Counted from the first letter of the stretch, positions 7,347 through 17,023 are shown. The stretch: 64,000 bases of DNA from Brachybacterium epidermidis (GCF_015209585.1 NZ_JADEYR010000006.1:1-64000), one strand, 5' to 3'. Numbers and translations are program-made. Notes: generated from the letters alone by a model not told the origin.

Positions 7347-9315
7347 ACCCCTGCTGGATGAGGTCCATCACCGAGGAGTCCGCCAGGGTCTGGGTGTCCC
7401 CCACCTGACGGTTCTCGGCGACGTCGCGCAGCAGTCGGCGCATGATCTTGCCGGAGCGGGTCTTGGGAAGCTCGGTCACCAGCAGCACCTTCTTGGGCTT
7501 GGCGATCGGCCCGATCTCCCGGCCCACGTGCAGGCGCAGGGCCTCGGCGGCCTTCTCCGCACCGCCGGCGGCCTCGACCTCCTCCAGCGCCTCCTCGCGC
7601 AGGATCACGAAGGCCACCACGGCCTGCCCGGTGGTCTCGTCGCTGGCACCGACCACCGCGGCCTCGGCCACCCAGTCGTGGGCCACCAGGGCCGATTCGA
7701 TCTCGGTGGTGGACAGGCGGTGCCCGGAGACGTTCATGACGTCGTCCACCCGGCCCAGCAGCCAGATGTCGCCGTCCTCATCCTTCTTGGCACCGTCACC
7801 GGCGAAGTAGCGGCCCGGGAACCGTGACCAGTAGGTGTCCTTGAAGCGCTGGTCGTCACCCCAGATGCCGCGCAGCATCGCCGGCCACGGCTCGGTGAGC
7901 ACCAGGTAGCCGGCATCGCCGTCGGCCACCGGGTCCCCGGCGTCGTTGAGGACGTCGGCCCGGATGCCCGGCAGCGGCACCTGGGCGGCGCCGGGCTTGG
8001 CGGAGGTGACCCCGGGCAGCGGGGAGATCATGATGGCACCGGTCTCGGTCTGCCACCAGGTGTCCACGATGGGGCAGCGCCCCCCGCCGATCACCCGGTG
8101 GTACCAGCGCCACGCCTCGGGGTTGATGGACTCGCCCACGCTGCCCAGCAGGCGCAGGCTGGACAGGTCGAAGCGGCCCGGGATCTCCTCGCCCCACTTC
8201 ATGGCGGTGCGGATCGCCGTGGGCGAGGAGTAGAACAGGGTGACCTTGTACTTCTCCACCACCTCCCACCAGCGGCCCTGGTGAGGGGTGTCCGGGGTGC
8301 CCTCGTAGATCACCTGGGTGGCCCGGTTGGCCAGCGGCCCGTACACCACGTAGGTGTGGCCGGTGACCCAGCCGACGTCCGCCGTGCACCAGTAGACGTC
8401 GCTGGAGGGCTTGAGGTCGAACACCGCGCGGTGGGTGTAGGCGGCCTGGGTGAGGTAGCCGCCGGTGGTGTGCACGATCCCCTTGGGCTTACCGGTGGTG
8501 CCGGAGGTGTAGAGGATGAACAGCGGGTGCTCGGCCTCCACCCACACGGGCTCGTGATCGGTGGAGGCGCTCTCGCGCGCCTCGTGCCACCACACGTCGC
8601 GCCCCTCGGTCCACTCCACCTCGCCGCCGGTGCGGCGCACCACCAGCACCTTCTGGACGGAATCCCCGCCCTTGGCGAGGGCCTCGTCCACAGCGCTCTT
8701 CAGGGGCAGGGCCTTGCCGCGGCGGAACTGACCGTCGGCAGTGATCACCGCGGTCGCCTCGGCATCCTCGATGCGCGAGCGCAGTGCGTCGGAGGAGAAC
8801 CCGCCGAACACCACCGAGTGGGGGGCACCGATGCGGGCGCAGGCCAGCATGGCGATGACAGCCTCGGGGACCATGGGCAGGTAGATCGCCACCCGGTCCC
8901 CGGTGCGCACGCCCAGATCGCCCAGCACGTTGGCCATGCGGGAGACCTCCTCGCGCAGCTGGGCGTAGGTGTAGCGGGCATCGCTGCCGTCCTCGTACTC
9001 CGCCAGCAGCGCCACCTGCTCGCCGTGGCCGGCCTCCACATGGCGGTCCACGCAGTTGTAGCAGGCGTTCAGGGTGCCGTCGGCGAACCACTTCGCGAAC
9101 GGCGGGTTCGACCAGTCCAGGGTATGGGTGAACGGGGTCTTCCAGCTCAGCACCGAGGCACGGGAGCGCCAGAAGGCCAGGCGGTCGCGCTCGGCCTCAC
9201 CGTACAGGGAGGGGCGGGCCACGGCGTGCTCGACGAACTCCGAGGGCGGCGGGTAGACCGCCTGCTCCTCCTGCTCCTGGGGCGTGGCGTCGGCACCGGT
9301 GGGGGCGTCGGACAT
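7330..9315 (-). CDS. acs: Acetyl-CoA synthetase
   Basis: A 661-residue AMP-forming enzyme that activates acetate to acetyl-CoA in two steps through acetyl-AMP. The N-terminal segment (PPPSEFVEHA to WSNPPFAKWF), the P-loop-like LYTSGTTGKPKGIVHTTGGY, the TWWQTETGAIMISPLPG motif, GDGAKKDEDGDIWLLGRVDDVMNVSGHR and the C-terminal LPKTRSGKIMRRLLRD are all present. The lysine of SGK is the residue acetylated by Pat-type enzymes in well-studied homologues. The frame stays open far upstream, but the ATG at 9315 has AGGAG just before it and family-typical length. It is transcribed towards the response-regulator gene. Confidence 0.95.
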   Translation of the reverse strand: MSDAPTGADATPQEQEEQAVYPPPSEFVEHAVARPSLYGEAERDRLAFWRSRASVLSWKTPFTHTLDWSNPPFAKWFADGTLNACYNCVDRHVEAGHGEQVALLAEYEDGSDARYTYAQLREEVSRMANVLGDLGVRTGDRVAIYLPMVPEAVIAMLACARIGAPHSVVFGGFSSDALRSRIEDAEATAVITADGQFRRGKALPLKSAVDEALAKGGDSVQKVLVVRRTGGEVEWTEGRDVWWHEARESASTDHEPVWVEAEHPLFILYTSGTTGKPKGIVHTTGGYLTQAAYTHRAVFDLKPSSDVYWCTADVGWVTGHTYVVYGPLANRATQVIYEGTPDTPHQGRWWEVVEKYKVTLFYSSPTAIRTAMKWGEEIPGRFDLSSLRLLGSVGESINPEAWRWYHRVIGGGRCPIVDTWWQTETGAIMISPLPGVTSAKPGAAQVPLPGIRADVLNDAGDPVADGDAGYLVLTEPWPAMLRGIWGDDQRFKDTYWSRFPGRYFAGDGAKKDEDGDIWLLGRVDDVMNVSGHRLSTTEIESALVAHDWVAEAAVVGASDETTGQAVVAFVILREEALEEVEAAGGAEKAAEALRLHVGREIGPIAKPKKVLLVTELPKTRSGKIMRRLLRDVAENRQVGDTQTLADSSVMDLIQQGFTGRR

Positions 9316-9448
9316 CTGGCTCTCCTGCTGCGTCTGGATCCCGCAGGATGGTCCCGCGGCGGTGGGCGTTGGTGAACGCGCCCACGCTATCGCACTGAGA
9401 CCTGAGACACAGAGCCGGATCCGCCGTGCGATCGCCGGGTCGGCGCGG
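9316..9448 (-). promoter_or_regulatory. acs upstream region
   Basis: This 133-base gap between the VOC gene stop and the acs start contains a possible -10 (TAGCGT, minus strand 9389-9384). Just upstream of it is a tandem heptamer, CTGAGAC twice on the plus strand (9395-9408). No convincing -35 or hairpin is visible, and the role of the heptamer pair is a guess. Confidence 0.35.
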
Positions 9449-10246
9449 TCAGGTTCGCGGATGGATCTCCAGATGCTTCCCGTCGGGGTCGGTGACGTGG
9501 ACGGACCGCACCTCGTCCTCCACCACCCGGGCGTCGTGGCCGGCGTCCCGCAGCCGGGCGGCAAGCGCATCGAGGTCCTCGGCGGTCTCGAATCCCAGGC
9601 GCACCAGGGCGATGTCCCCGAACTCGGTACCGGAGGGGCGCGAGACGCGGTCGTCCTCCCCACCGGGGGCGTGCAGGCCGATCGTGCCCGCGCCCGGGGC
9701 GGACAGCGCCTGCCACCACTGGTCGCCCGCACCGGCAGGCGCGAAGCCGAGCGCGGCGAAGAAGTCGACATCCCGGTCGCGGTCAGGACCCTCGGCACTG
9801 ACCCGGACGGCGGTGACGGACAGGCGATCGTCCACCTGGGCGTCCGCCCCACCATGCCCGAGGTAGCCGTACAGGTCCCGCTGCTGCTCGTTGATGGCGA
9901 TGTCCTCACCGCGGGGACCGCGCACGGCGCCCTGGCGCCCGTAGGTCTCGTCCCACACGCGCACCTCGAGCCCCCGGTCGCGCAGCTGGGCTGCGGCGGC
10001 ATCGGTGTCCACGACGGACAGGCACAGCTGGGTCTCCCCCGCGGGTGCTGCGGTCTCGGCGTGCTCGGCGGTGTGGACCATGACGCGACCCCCGCCGCCG
10101 GCGACCATCTCGGCGAAAGTGCCGCCCTCGGTGGTCACCACCGGCGCCATGCCGAGGGTGCGCAGGAAGGCGATCATGGCGGGGGCGTCGTCGGTGAAGC
10201 GCAGGGGGTACACGGTGAAGGCAGCGGTGGGGTGCTGGGCGGTCAT
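9449..10246 (-). CDS. Two-domain VOC (glyoxalase/bleomycin-resistance/dioxygenase) family protein
   Basis: A 265-residue protein with two vicinal-oxygen-chelate modules in tandem. Module one spans about 8-120 ([24 protein letters not shown] to [16 protein letters not shown]). Module two spans about 130-263 and ends in [15 protein letters not shown], a classic VOC strand carrying a metal-ligand-type Glu. The first module's strands are divergent. Substrate is unknown; VOC proteins range from antibiotic sequestration to aldehyde or aromatic chemistry. Its ATG overlaps the TGA of the upstream RHH gene (ATGA at 10243-10246), and GAGGAG precedes it, so the two are co-translated. Confidence 0.75.
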   Translation of the reverse strand: MTAQHPTAAFTVYPLRFTDDAPAMIAFLRTLGMAPVVTTEGGTFAEMVAGGGGRVMVHTAEHAETAAPAGETQLCLSVVDTDAAAAQLRDRGLEVRVWDETYGRQGAVRGPRGEDIAINEQQRDLYGYLGHGGADAQVDDRLSVTAVRVSAEGPDRDRDVDFFAALGFAPAGAGDQWWQALSAPGAGTIGLHAPGGEDDRVSRPSGTEFGDIALVRLGFETAEDLDALAARLRDAGHDARVVEDEVRSVHVTDPDGKHLEIHPRT

Positions 10247-10443
10247 CGGGGCTCCTCGGTGCAGTGGGGGCGAGCATCGTGGGGATGGTCGAGGTACTGG
10301 GTGAGCGCTCGGCGCACGAGGTCGCTCAGACTCGAGGACTCGTCGATCGCACGGTGCTTGACGGCGATCACGAGTTCCTGCGGCAGATAGACGTTGAACT
10401 GGACCTTGGACGGGGTCGGTGATGAGTCCGACGGTGCTGACAT
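10243..10443 (-). CDS. Small ribbon-helix-helix (CopG/Arc-like) DNA-binding protein
   Basis: A 66-residue protein with the RHH pattern: a short strand ([17 protein letters not shown]), a first helix, then a second helix after the turn ([18 protein letters not shown]). Such proteins dimerise and bind palindromes through the strand. It is translated first in a coupled pair with the VOC protein. A TAGCTT box lies six bases before its ATG, and the perfect palindrome GCAAGCTTGC sits directly upstream of that box, consistent with autoregulation. It resembles ParD/CopG antitoxins, but no toxin gene adjoins it. Confidence 0.8.
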   Translation of the reverse strand: MSAPSDSSPTPSKVQFNVYLPQELVIAVKHRAIDESSSLSDLVRRALTQYLDHPHDARPHCTEEPR

Positions 10444-10449
10444 GCGAGA

Positions 10450-10465
10450 AAGCTAGCAAGCTTGC
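10450..10465 (-). promoter_or_regulatory. Leaderless promoter box with adjoining 10-bp palindrome (putative RHH operator)
   Basis: The minus-strand TAGCTT (10455-10450) is a -10 six bases from the RHH start codon. Immediately upstream, 10456-10465 reads GCAAGCTTGC, a perfect palindrome, and GCTAGC (10452-10457) overlaps both. The placement fits an operator for the RHH protein that it precedes. Confidence 0.5.
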
Positions 10466-10554
10466 ACCGCGTCGGCAAGGGGCACCCCCAGAGCGTCCCG
10501 AGAGGTCTCAGAACGGGCATTGCGACCCAGGTGACGCGCTACCGTAGAGGGACC

Positions 10555-11754
10555 ATGGTCCCTGAACTCGCTCCCGTCGGCCCCGCGCGCCGCCCTCCGG
10601 TGCGCAGCACTCCCCCGGCATCGAGGGCGACGGAGGCCGAGCTTCCGCGCAGTGCTCCGCCCGCCGATGTCACCCCGGCCCTGTTCACCCCGATGTCCCT
10701 GCGGGAGCTGAAGATCCGCAACCGCATCTGGCTGGCCCCCATGTGCCAGTACTCGGTCGAGGCCAAGGACGGGATCCCCACCGACTGGCACCTGATGCAC
10801 CTGGGTGCCCGTGCCGCCGGCGGATTCGGACTGCTGATCACCGAGGCCACGGCCGTGTGCCCGCAGGGCCGCATCTCGCCGCAGGACACCGGCCTGTGGA
10901 ACGACGACCAGATGCACTCCTGGTCCCGCATCGTCTCCTTCTGCCAGGCACAGGGAGCGAAGGTCGCGGTGCAGCTCGCCCACGCGGGCCGCAAGGCCTC
11001 GACCTGGCCGTCCCTGCCCCGCTACGCCGGCCGCCACGGCACGATCCCCGAGCTCGCCGGAGGCTGGCGCACGGTGGGCCCCACCGACGAGCCGTTCCCC
11101 GGCCTCGACCCGCCCGAGGTCCTGGATCGGGCCGGGATCACCGCTCTGATCGACGACTTCGTGACTGCCGCCCGCCGCGCTGAACAGGCCGGCTTCGACG
11201 CCGTGGAGCTGCACTTCGCCCACGGGTACCTGGTGCACGAGTTCCTCTCCCCCCTGGTCAACACCCGCAGCGACGAGTACGGCGGCGACGACGCGGGGCG
11301 CAGGCGGCTCGCCCTGGAGATCGCCGAGGCCGTCCGGCAGGTGTGGCCCGCGCACAAGCCGCTGATCGTGCGGATCAGCGCCACGGACTGGATCGACGGC
11401 GGCTGGCACACCCGGCATTCCATCGAGCTGGCCTGCGCCCTGTCCCGGATCGGGGTGGATGCCCTGCACGTCTCCACCGGTGGTGCCGTGATCGCCGACA
11501 TCGCGGTCAAGGCCGAGTACCAGGTGGGGTTCGCCCGGTCGATCCGCGAGGCCACGGACATCCCCGTGGCCGCCGTCGGACTGATCACGGACCCCCACGG
11601 AGCGCAGCAGATCCTCGAGCGCGGCGACGCGGACGCGGTGGCACTGGGGCGCGTGGCGATGCGCGAGCCTGCCTGGCCGCAGCGCGCCGCCCACGGGCTC
11701 GGGGTGCGCGACGGCTCGCTGTACCCGGGCCCGTACCGCCGCGGCTCCTGGTGA
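10555..11754 (+). CDS. NADH:flavin oxidoreductase of the Old Yellow Enzyme family (YqjM-like)
   Basis: About 399 residues from the ATG at 10555; a longer frame starts upstream but has no support. An FMN-dependent TIM barrel begins after a roughly 40-residue Pro-rich leader (ALFTPMSLRELKIRNRIWLAPMCQYS, where the Cys matches the flavin-tuning Cys of YqjM enzymes). The active-site stretch QLAHAGRKAS, the segment ELHFAHGYLVHEFLSP followed by NTRSDEYGG, and phosphate-binding VAAVGLITDP and DAVALGRVAMREP are present. It would reduce activated C=C bonds using NAD(P)H; the physiological substrate is unknown. The SDR gene follows after 46 bases. Confidence 0.9.
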   Translation: MVPELAPVGPARRPPVRSTPPASRATEAELPRSAPPADVTPALFTPMSLRELKIRNRIWLAPMCQYSVEAKDGIPTDWHLMHLGARAAGGFGLLITEATAVCPQGRISPQDTGLWNDDQMHSWSRIVSFCQAQGAKVAVQLAHAGRKASTWPSLPRYAGRHGTIPELAGGWRTVGPTDEPFPGLDPPEVLDRAGITALIDDFVTAARRAEQAGFDAVELHFAHGYLVHEFLSPLVNTRSDEYGGDDAGRRRLALEIAEAVRQVWPAHKPLIVRISATDWIDGGWHTRHSIELACALSRIGVDALHVSTGGAVIADIAVKAEYQVGFARSIREATDIPVAAVGLITDPHGAQQILERGDADAVALGRVAMREPAWPQRAAHGLGVRDGSLYPGPYRRGSW

Positions 11755-11800
11755 GGCGCGGCGCACCCACGAGCCCTCCCCGGTGTGGTGGACTGATCGC

Positions 11801-12625
11801 ATGATCGTCCTCACCGGTGCCACCGGCGGCATCGGCACCGCCCTGGCCCTGGCCCTCGCCCGGCGCGGTAAGCACCTCGTCCTCTCGGCCCGCGACGAGG
11901 CACGCCTGCAGGCCCTGGCGGCGCGGGTGCGCGAGGCCGGCGGGACCGCCACCGTCCATGCCTGCGACCTGCGCGACCAGGAGGCGGTCTCACACATGGC
12001 GGCAGCGATCCTGCAGGACGGTGTGCCCGAGGCGGTGATCGCGCTGGCCGGGCACTCGATCCATCGCGGCCTCAGCGAGACCTTCGGGCGGCCCCATGAC
12101 CTGGTGCGCCTGGCCGGCACCAACCTTTTGGGCCCGGCCACGCTGATCCTGGCGCTGCTGGAGCCGATGTGCGCCCGTGGAAGAGGCCGGGTGGTGGCCG
12201 TCACCAGCGCGACCACCCGCATCCCCACCCCGGGCTGGGCCGCCTACGCGGCCACCAAGAGCGGGCTGGACACCTGGCTGCGGGCCCTGCGCCCGGAGGC
12301 CTCCGCCCGCGGCGTGGGCATCTGCGTGGTGGAGATGCCACTGGTGGCCACCGCGATGGCCGCCCCCACCTACGGCTCCGATCCTCGGACCGCCCTCAGC
12401 CCCGAGCAGGCAGCGGCGATGGTGCTGCGGGCCCTGGACGGCGATCGCAGCCTGATCTCGCCGTGGTGGGCGCGGATCGGGGCCGTGGTGTCCCAGGCCG
12501 CACCGGCGCGCTCCGCTCATCTGGCCGGCAGGGGCCAGGGCTGGGTCGCCCGGCTGCTCCGCCGCGACCGATCGGCCCGCCCGTTCCGCTCGCTGCGACA
12601 CCGGGCTCCGGAGCGTCGGTCATGA
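11801..12625 (+). CDS. Short-chain dehydrogenase/reductase
   Basis: A 274-residue Rossmann-fold oxidoreductase. MIVLTGATGGIGTALALALA is the dinucleotide-binding Gly motif, ACDLRD the adenine-pocket Asp, and ALAGHSIHRG replaces the common NNAG. The catalytic Ser is in AVTSATTR and YAATK is the YxxxK pair. A basic C-terminal tail of about 40 residues follows. Its stop overlaps the ATG of the next gene (ATGA, 12622-12625). The pairing of an SDR with a fragmentary acyl-CoA-ligase-like protein hints at acyl or aldehyde chemistry, but the substrate cannot be read from sequence. Confidence 0.85.
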   Translation: MIVLTGATGGIGTALALALARRGKHLVLSARDEARLQALAARVREAGGTATVHACDLRDQEAVSHMAAAILQDGVPEAVIALAGHSIHRGLSETFGRPHDLVRLAGTNLLGPATLILALLEPMCARGRGRVVAVTSATTRIPTPGWAAYAATKSGLDTWLRALRPEASARGVGICVVEMPLVATAMAAPTYGSDPRTALSPEQAAAMVLRALDGDRSLISPWWARIGAVVSQAAPARSAHLAGRGQGWVARLLRRDRSARPFRSLRHRAPERRS

Positions 12626-13746
12626 GGATCCTCCAGGCCCGCACCGCCCTGCGCCTGCGGGCCCGTCTGCAGCCCCGCCGGGTGGTCCTCACCGACGCCA
12701 AGGGAGAGCTGACGGCACGCGACCTCGACGGGATCACCGCGCTGATGCACCGCGGCCGCACGGCCACCTCCGCACGGTCCGTGCCGCGCTGCCCGCCGCA
12801 GGTGGCCGAGCTGCCCCCCGACGCTCCGCTGCGGCAGGTCCTGGCGACTGCGCTCACCGCCGGCGACGAGCTGGAGATGCGGTCCAGCGGCAGCACCGGC
12901 CCTCCCCACCTGCAGCGCCGGGGACCGCTCTCGGCGGCCCAGCTGCGCACCCTGAGGGACCTGGCCCGTCGGATCGGGCTGCGCGGCGGCGCCAGCATCG
13001 CCAGCGCCGCCCCGGGCGTGCACGGCCATGGCCTGCTGGTGGGTCTGGGGGCACTGGTGCTGGGCTCCCCTCTGGTGGACCTGAGCCACCTGCGCCCGGC
13101 CCAGCGCGTGCAGCTGCTCCACCGCGAGCGCCCCCAGCTGCTGACCGGTGTCCCCGTGCACCTGGCGGACGTCCTCGCCGCTGATCAGGAGCATGCCCGC
13201 GGGCGTCCCCTGCAGATCCCCCGGGTGATCTCCGGCTCCGACGTGCTGCCCGCGGCGCTGCGCGCGGATCTGGCCCGACACTTACGGGCGCGGGTGCACG
13301 ACGTGTACGGCACCACGGAGACCGGTCCGATCGCCGTGGACGGGCGGCCGCTGGCCGGGGTTCGGATCCGCGAGCAGGACGGTCTGCTGATCGTGCGCAC
13401 CCCCTTCACCGGGGGCAAGGAGCTGGTGACCGACCGCGGGCACCTCGATAAGCAGGGCCGGGTACGGGTGACCGGCCGGGCCGACGGCGCCGTCTCCTCC
13501 GGGGGGATGCTGCACGACCCGCGGGCGGTGGCCCGCCTGCTGGTCTCGCATCCAGGCGTGGCGGCAGTGCGCCTGCGGGTGGTGGAGGACGAGCGCTTCG
13601 GGGCGCGCACCGTCGCCGAGGTCACGCCCTCACCGGGCGAGGCCGCCGTGCCGACGGGCCAGGAGCTGCGCTCCCTGGTGCGGGACCGGCTGGGTGCGGC
13701 CGCGGTACCCCGCGAGGTGGTGCTGCTCAGCAGTCCGGGCGACTGA
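12622..13746 (+). CDS. Short AMP-binding (ANL superfamily) ligase-like protein
   Basis: A 374-residue protein, about 100-150 residues shorter than normal acyl-CoA ligases. Recognisable pieces are a degenerate phosphate-binding motif (SSGSTGPPHLQRRG, lacking the PKG lysine), VYGTTETGPIAVDGRP for the YGxTE motif, LVTDRGHLDKQGRVRVTGRADGAVSSGG for the TGD and RxDx hinge region, and a short C-terminal domain. The terminal catalytic NGKxxR lysine is absent: the protein ends at [11 protein letters not shown]. It may be inactive, use a shortened C-domain, or act as a MenE-like ligase. It is coupled to the SDR by an ATGA overlap and overlaps the 3' end of sdaA by 20 bases. Confidence 0.7.
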   Translation: MRILQARTALRLRARLQPRRVVLTDAKGELTARDLDGITALMHRGRTATSARSVPRCPPQVAELPPDAPLRQVLATALTAGDELEMRSSGSTGPPHLQRRGPLSAAQLRTLRDLARRIGLRGGASIASAAPGVHGHGLLVGLGALVLGSPLVDLSHLRPAQRVQLLHRERPQLLTGVPVHLADVLAADQEHARGRPLQIPRVISGSDVLPAALRADLARHLRARVHDVYGTTETGPIAVDGRPLAGVRIREQDGLLIVRTPFTGGKELVTDRGHLDKQGRVRVTGRADGAVSSGGMLHDPRAVARLLVSHPGVAAVRLRVVEDERFGARTVAEVTPSPGEAAVPTGQELRSLVRDRLGAAAVPREVVLLSSPGD

Positions 13747-15121
13747 CCGGCACCGCGGTGACGGCCAGGCCGCCCATGGCCGTCTCCTTGTAGCGCTCGT
13801 TCATGTCCTTTCCGGTCTGGCGCATGGTCTCGATGACCGTGTCCAGGGACACGAAGTGCTCCCCCGTGCCGCGCAGTGCGAAGCGGGCGGCGGTGATCGC
13901 CTTGACGGCGGCCATGGCATTGCGCTCGATGCACGGGACCTGCACCAGGCCCGCCACCGGGTCGCAGGTCAGGCCGAGGTTGTGCTCCATGGCGATCTCC
14001 GCGGCGTTCTCCACCTGGGCGGGCTTGCCGCCCATCGCCTCGCACAGGGCCGCGGCCGCCATCGAGCAGGCCGATCCCACCTCGCCCTGGCAGCCCACCT
14101 CGGCACCCGAGATGGAGGCGTGCTCCTTGTACAGCGAGCCGATCGCGCCGGCGGTCAGCAGGAACCGCACCGCGATCTCGTCCGGGTCCACACCCTCGAT
14201 GTACGTGGTGGCGAAGTGCATCACCGCCGGGATGATGCCGGCGGCACCGTTGGTGGGGGCGGTGACCACGCGGCCACCGGCGGCGTTCTCCTCGTTGACG
14301 GCCAGCGCGGCCAGGGACACCCACTCGAAGGCGTTCATGGGCAGTTTGACCGGGTCCTCGGCGCTGAGCGACTCGTACCAGGACGCCGCGCGGCGCTTGA
14401 CCTCGAGGCCGCCGGGCAGCACGCCGTGCGTGCTCACGCCCCGCTCGATGCACCCGCTCATGGTGCGCCAGATCTCCAGTGCCCCGGTGCGGATCTCCTC
14501 GTCGCTGCGCCACTGCCGCTCCCGCATCAGCATCGCCTCGGAGATCGAGATGCCGCGCTCCTCGCACACCCGCAGCAGCTCGGCGCCGGTGGTGAAGATG
14601 GCACTGCCCTGCTCCTCGGAGGCGACGTCCGCCATCGACTGGTCCATGTCGGCCTCGTCGACCACGAAGCCGCCGCCCACCGAGAACATGGGGCGTCGCA
14701 GCAGCTCCTCACCGTCGGCGTCCAGCGCGATGAAGGTCATGCCGTTGGAGTGCTGGGGCAGAAAGGTCAGGGGGTGCAGCACGATGCTGCTGGGACGCAG
14801 GGAGACCGGCACCCGGCCGTCCAGCAGCAGCCCGCCCTCCCGTTCGATCGTGGCCACCCGTTCCCGACCCGCCACCGGGTCCACCGTCTCGGGGTCCGCA
14901 CCCTCCAGGCCCATGACCACGGCATCGAGCGTGCCGTGACCGTGGGTGGTGGCGGCGAGAGAGCCGTACAGGTGCCCGGCCACGTCGGCGAGGCGCGGGG
15001 CCACCTGCTGGTCCTCGAGCACCTGGCTGGCGAACATCGCCGCGGCCCGCATCGGACCCACCGTATGGGAGCTGGAGGGCCCGATGCCGATCTTGAACAG
15101 GTCGAACAAACTGATGCTCAT
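13727..15121 (-). CDS. sdaA: L-serine ammonia-lyase (single-chain, iron-sulfur type)
   Basis: A 464-residue cytoplasmic enzyme that deaminates L-serine to pyruvate and ammonia. The N-terminal beta subunit-like part begins [20 protein letters not shown], the signature of this family. The alpha part carries the 4Fe-4S cysteines in [14 protein letters not shown] and [15 protein letters not shown]. Full length for the one-chain form. A purine-rich ribosome site (AGAGGGAAGGG) precedes the ATG. The helicase frame immediately upstream runs through this start without a stop. Serine degradation fits with the glycine-cleavage cluster further along. Confidence 0.95.
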   Translation of the reverse strand: MSISLFDLFKIGIGPSSSHTVGPMRAAAMFASQVLEDQQVAPRLADVAGHLYGSLAATTHGHGTLDAVVMGLEGADPETVDPVAGRERVATIEREGGLLLDGRVPVSLRPSSIVLHPLTFLPQHSNGMTFIALDADGEELLRRPMFSVGGGFVVDEADMDQSMADVASEEQGSAIFTTGAELLRVCEERGISISEAMLMRERQWRSDEEIRTGALEIWRTMSGCIERGVSTHGVLPGGLEVKRRAASWYESLSAEDPVKLPMNAFEWVSLAALAVNEENAAGGRVVTAPTNGAAGIIPAVMHFATTYIEGVDPDEIAVRFLLTAGAIGSLYKEHASISGAEVGCQGEVGSACSMAAAALCEAMGGKPAQVENAAEIAMEHNLGLTCDPVAGLVQVPCIERNAMAAVKAITAARFALRGTGEHFVSLDTVIETMRQTGKDMNERYKETAMGGLAVTAVPVSRPDC

Positions 15122-16532
15122 CGCGATCCCTTCCCTCTACCGCGGCCGGAGCGGCAGCGCGGGGCGCCGCCCCGGGACGCGATGCGGGATCCTCCTCCCA
15201 GGAGGCGCGACGCTCCTCATTGGCCCTGCGCTCCTCGGCACGGGAGGCGTCGGCACCGGCGCGGCGGCCACCGCGGGTCAGGTCGAGCTTGCGGGGCGCG
15301 CCCTTGTACTTCGTCATGGCCGGGTCCTCGACCGGCTCCCCGGAGGGACGGCACCCGCCGAGCGCGACCAGCACCGGGGCCTCGGCGTCCGCGACCTCGT
15401 CCCAGCCAGGCTCCACCTTGGCGCCCTCGACCACGGAGCGGGTCTTTGCCACCTGATGAGGCAGGGCGAGGGTGACCACGGTGCCCTCCGCACCCGCCCG
15501 GGCGGTGCGACCGGAGCGGTGCACGTACTCCTTGACGTCGTCGGCCGGATCCACGTGCACCACCATGGTGACGTCGTCGATGTGCAGGCCACGGGCGGCC
15601 ACGTCGGTGGCCACCAGCACGGGGAAGGCTCCCTGTCGGAAGCCGGCGAGCACATTGGTGCGCAGCCCCTGCTGCTTGCTGCCGTGGAGGGCGGCTGCCG
15701 CGATGCCCACCTCCACCAGTTCCCGGGCCACGCGCTCGGCCCCCAGCTGAGTGCGGGTGAACAGCAGCGTGCGGCCCCGCCGCGCGGCCAACCGCGCGGT
15801 GACCTCGCGCTTGGCAGAGGGATCGATGGCCAGCACGTGGTGCTGCATGGTGGCCACCGCCGCCGCCACCGGCACGGTCTCGTGGGAGACCGGATCCACC
15901 AGGAAGGCATCCACGATCTCCTCCACCTGACCGTCGAGGGTGGCGGAGAACAGCATCTTCTGGGTGCCCATGGGGACAGCGGCCAGGATGTCCCGCACCT
16001 GCGGCAGGAAGCCGAGGTCGGCCATGTGGTCGGCCTCGTCGATCACGGTGGTCTCCACACGGTCTAGCATCAGGGCGCCGCGCTCGGCCAGATCGATCAG
16101 CCGGCCCGGGGTCGCCACGATGATCTCCACCCCCCGGGCCACCGCATCGGCCTGCTTCTCGATGCTCATCCCGCCGGCCACCAGCTGGGCCCTGATCCCC
16201 AGTGCCCGGGCGAAGGGGTGGATGGTGTCCACCACCTGCACGGCCAGTTCACGGGTGGGCACCAGCACCACCCCGAGGGGACGGCGCCGGTGGACCTTGC
16301 GGCCCCGGAAGCGGGAGGTCATCGCCAGGGTGAAGGCGAGGGTCTTGCCGGAGCCGGTCTCCGCGCGGGCCAGCACGTCGCGGCCGGCGAGGGCATCGGG
16401 CAGGATCGCCTCCTGAATCTCGAAGGCACGGTCCAGCCCCTGCTCGGTGAGGACACCGAGCACTTCCTCGGGCAGGGCCATGTCCTCGAAACGCTGGGAA
16501 CGGTGGGCCGATCGGCGGCGTGCCTTGGGCAT
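14709..16532 (-). CDS. DEAD-box ATP-dependent RNA helicase with an aberrant C-terminal frame
   Basis: The helicase core spans about residues 1-400 from the ATG at 16532 (AGGAG just upstream). It has a Q-motif region ([18 protein letters not shown]), Walker A AETGSGKT, motif Ia PTRELAVQ, the motif Ib segment ATPGRLIDL, the DEAD box as DEAD in [13 protein letters not shown], motif III SATL, and motif [13 protein letters not shown] basic tail follows ([22 protein letters not shown]). No stop then occurs until 14709, so the frame reads about 137 codons into sdaA out of frame, giving 607 residues. A TAG at 15139-15137 lies in the +1 frame, 15 bases before sdaA. A one-base indel near the end of the tail would restore a normal gene. 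Confidence 0.85.
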   Translation of the reverse strand: MPKARRRSAHRSQRFEDMALPEEVLGVLTEQGLDRAFEIQEAILPDALAGRDVLARAETGSGKTLAFTLAMTSRFRGRKVHRRRPLGVVLVPTRELAVQVVDTIHPFARALGIRAQLVAGGMSIEKQADAVARGVEIIVATPGRLIDLAERGALMLDRVETTVIDEADHMADLGFLPQVRDILAAVPMGTQKMLFSATLDGQVEEIVDAFLVDPVSHETVPVAAAVATMQHHVLAIDPSAKREVTARLAARRGRTLLFTRTQLGAERVARELVEVGIAAAALHGSKQQGLRTNVLAGFRQGAFPVLVATDVAARGLHIDDVTMVVHVDPADDVKEYVHRSGRTARAGAEGTVVTLALPHQVAKTRSVVEGAKVEPGWDEVADAEAPVLVALGGCRPSGEPVEDPAMTKYKGAPRKLDLTRGGRRAGADASRAEERRANEERRASWEEDPASRPGAAPRAAAPAAVEGRDRDEHQFVRPVQDRHRALQLPYGGSDAGRGDVRQPGARGPAGGPAPRRRGRAPVRLSRRHHPRSRHARCRGHGPGGCGPRDGGPGGGSGTGGHDRTGGRAAAGRPGAGLPASQQHRAAPPDLSAPALQRHDLHRAGRRR

Positions 16533-16589
16533 CGTGATTCTCCTGACGGTGGGGCGGTACCCATCATCGCGCATGCGAGACTGGGGACG

Positions 16590-16997
16590 ATGCTGCGCAC
16601 AATGATGACCTCCAAGATCCACCGGGCCACCGTCACCCAGGCCGACCTCCACTACGTGGGGTCGGTGACGATCGACGCCGACCTGCTGGAGGCCGCCGGG
16701 ATCCTGGAGAACGAGCAGGTCTCCATCGTGGACATCACCAACGGCTCGCGCCTGGAGACCTACGCCATCACCGGCGAGCGCGGATCCGGCCAGATCAGCA
16801 TCAACGGTGCGGCCGCCCACCTGGTGAAGCCAGGGGATCTGGTGATCATCATCGCCTACGGCATGTTCGAGGACGCCGAGGCGCGCAGCCACCAGCCCAC
16901 CGTGGTGCACGTGGACGGCGAGAACCGCATCGTGCAGATCGGCAACGATCCCGCTCAGCCCGTGCCCGGCATGCCGGGCCAGGTCGCCAGCCGCTGA
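16590..16997 (+). CDS. panD: Aspartate 1-decarboxylase
   Basis: A 135-residue proenzyme that converts L-aspartate to beta-alanine for pantothenate and CoA synthesis. The self-cleavage site is at G24-S25 in [11 protein letters not shown]; Ser25 becomes the pyruvoyl group. The rest of the family is recognisable: [21 protein letters not shown], the [27 protein letters not shown] core, and Arg/Lys contacts. The frame is open further upstream, but this start yields family length. It is divergent from the helicase gene and is followed after 26 bases by an AEC transporter. Confidence 0.95.
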   Translation: MLRTMMTSKIHRATVTQADLHYVGSVTIDADLLEAAGILENEQVSIVDITNGSRLETYAITGERGSGQISINGAAAHLVKPGDLVIIIAYGMFEDAEARSHQPTVVHVDGENRIVQIGNDPAQPVPGMPGQVASR

Positions 16998-17023
16998 TGC
17001 AGGCCCGCTCGGGGATCTGAACC

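Noticed and set aside
10243-10443. Antitoxin of a toxin-antitoxin pair
   Set aside because: The RHH protein resembles antitoxins, but the coupled partner is a VOC-family protein, not a toxin, and none lies nearby.
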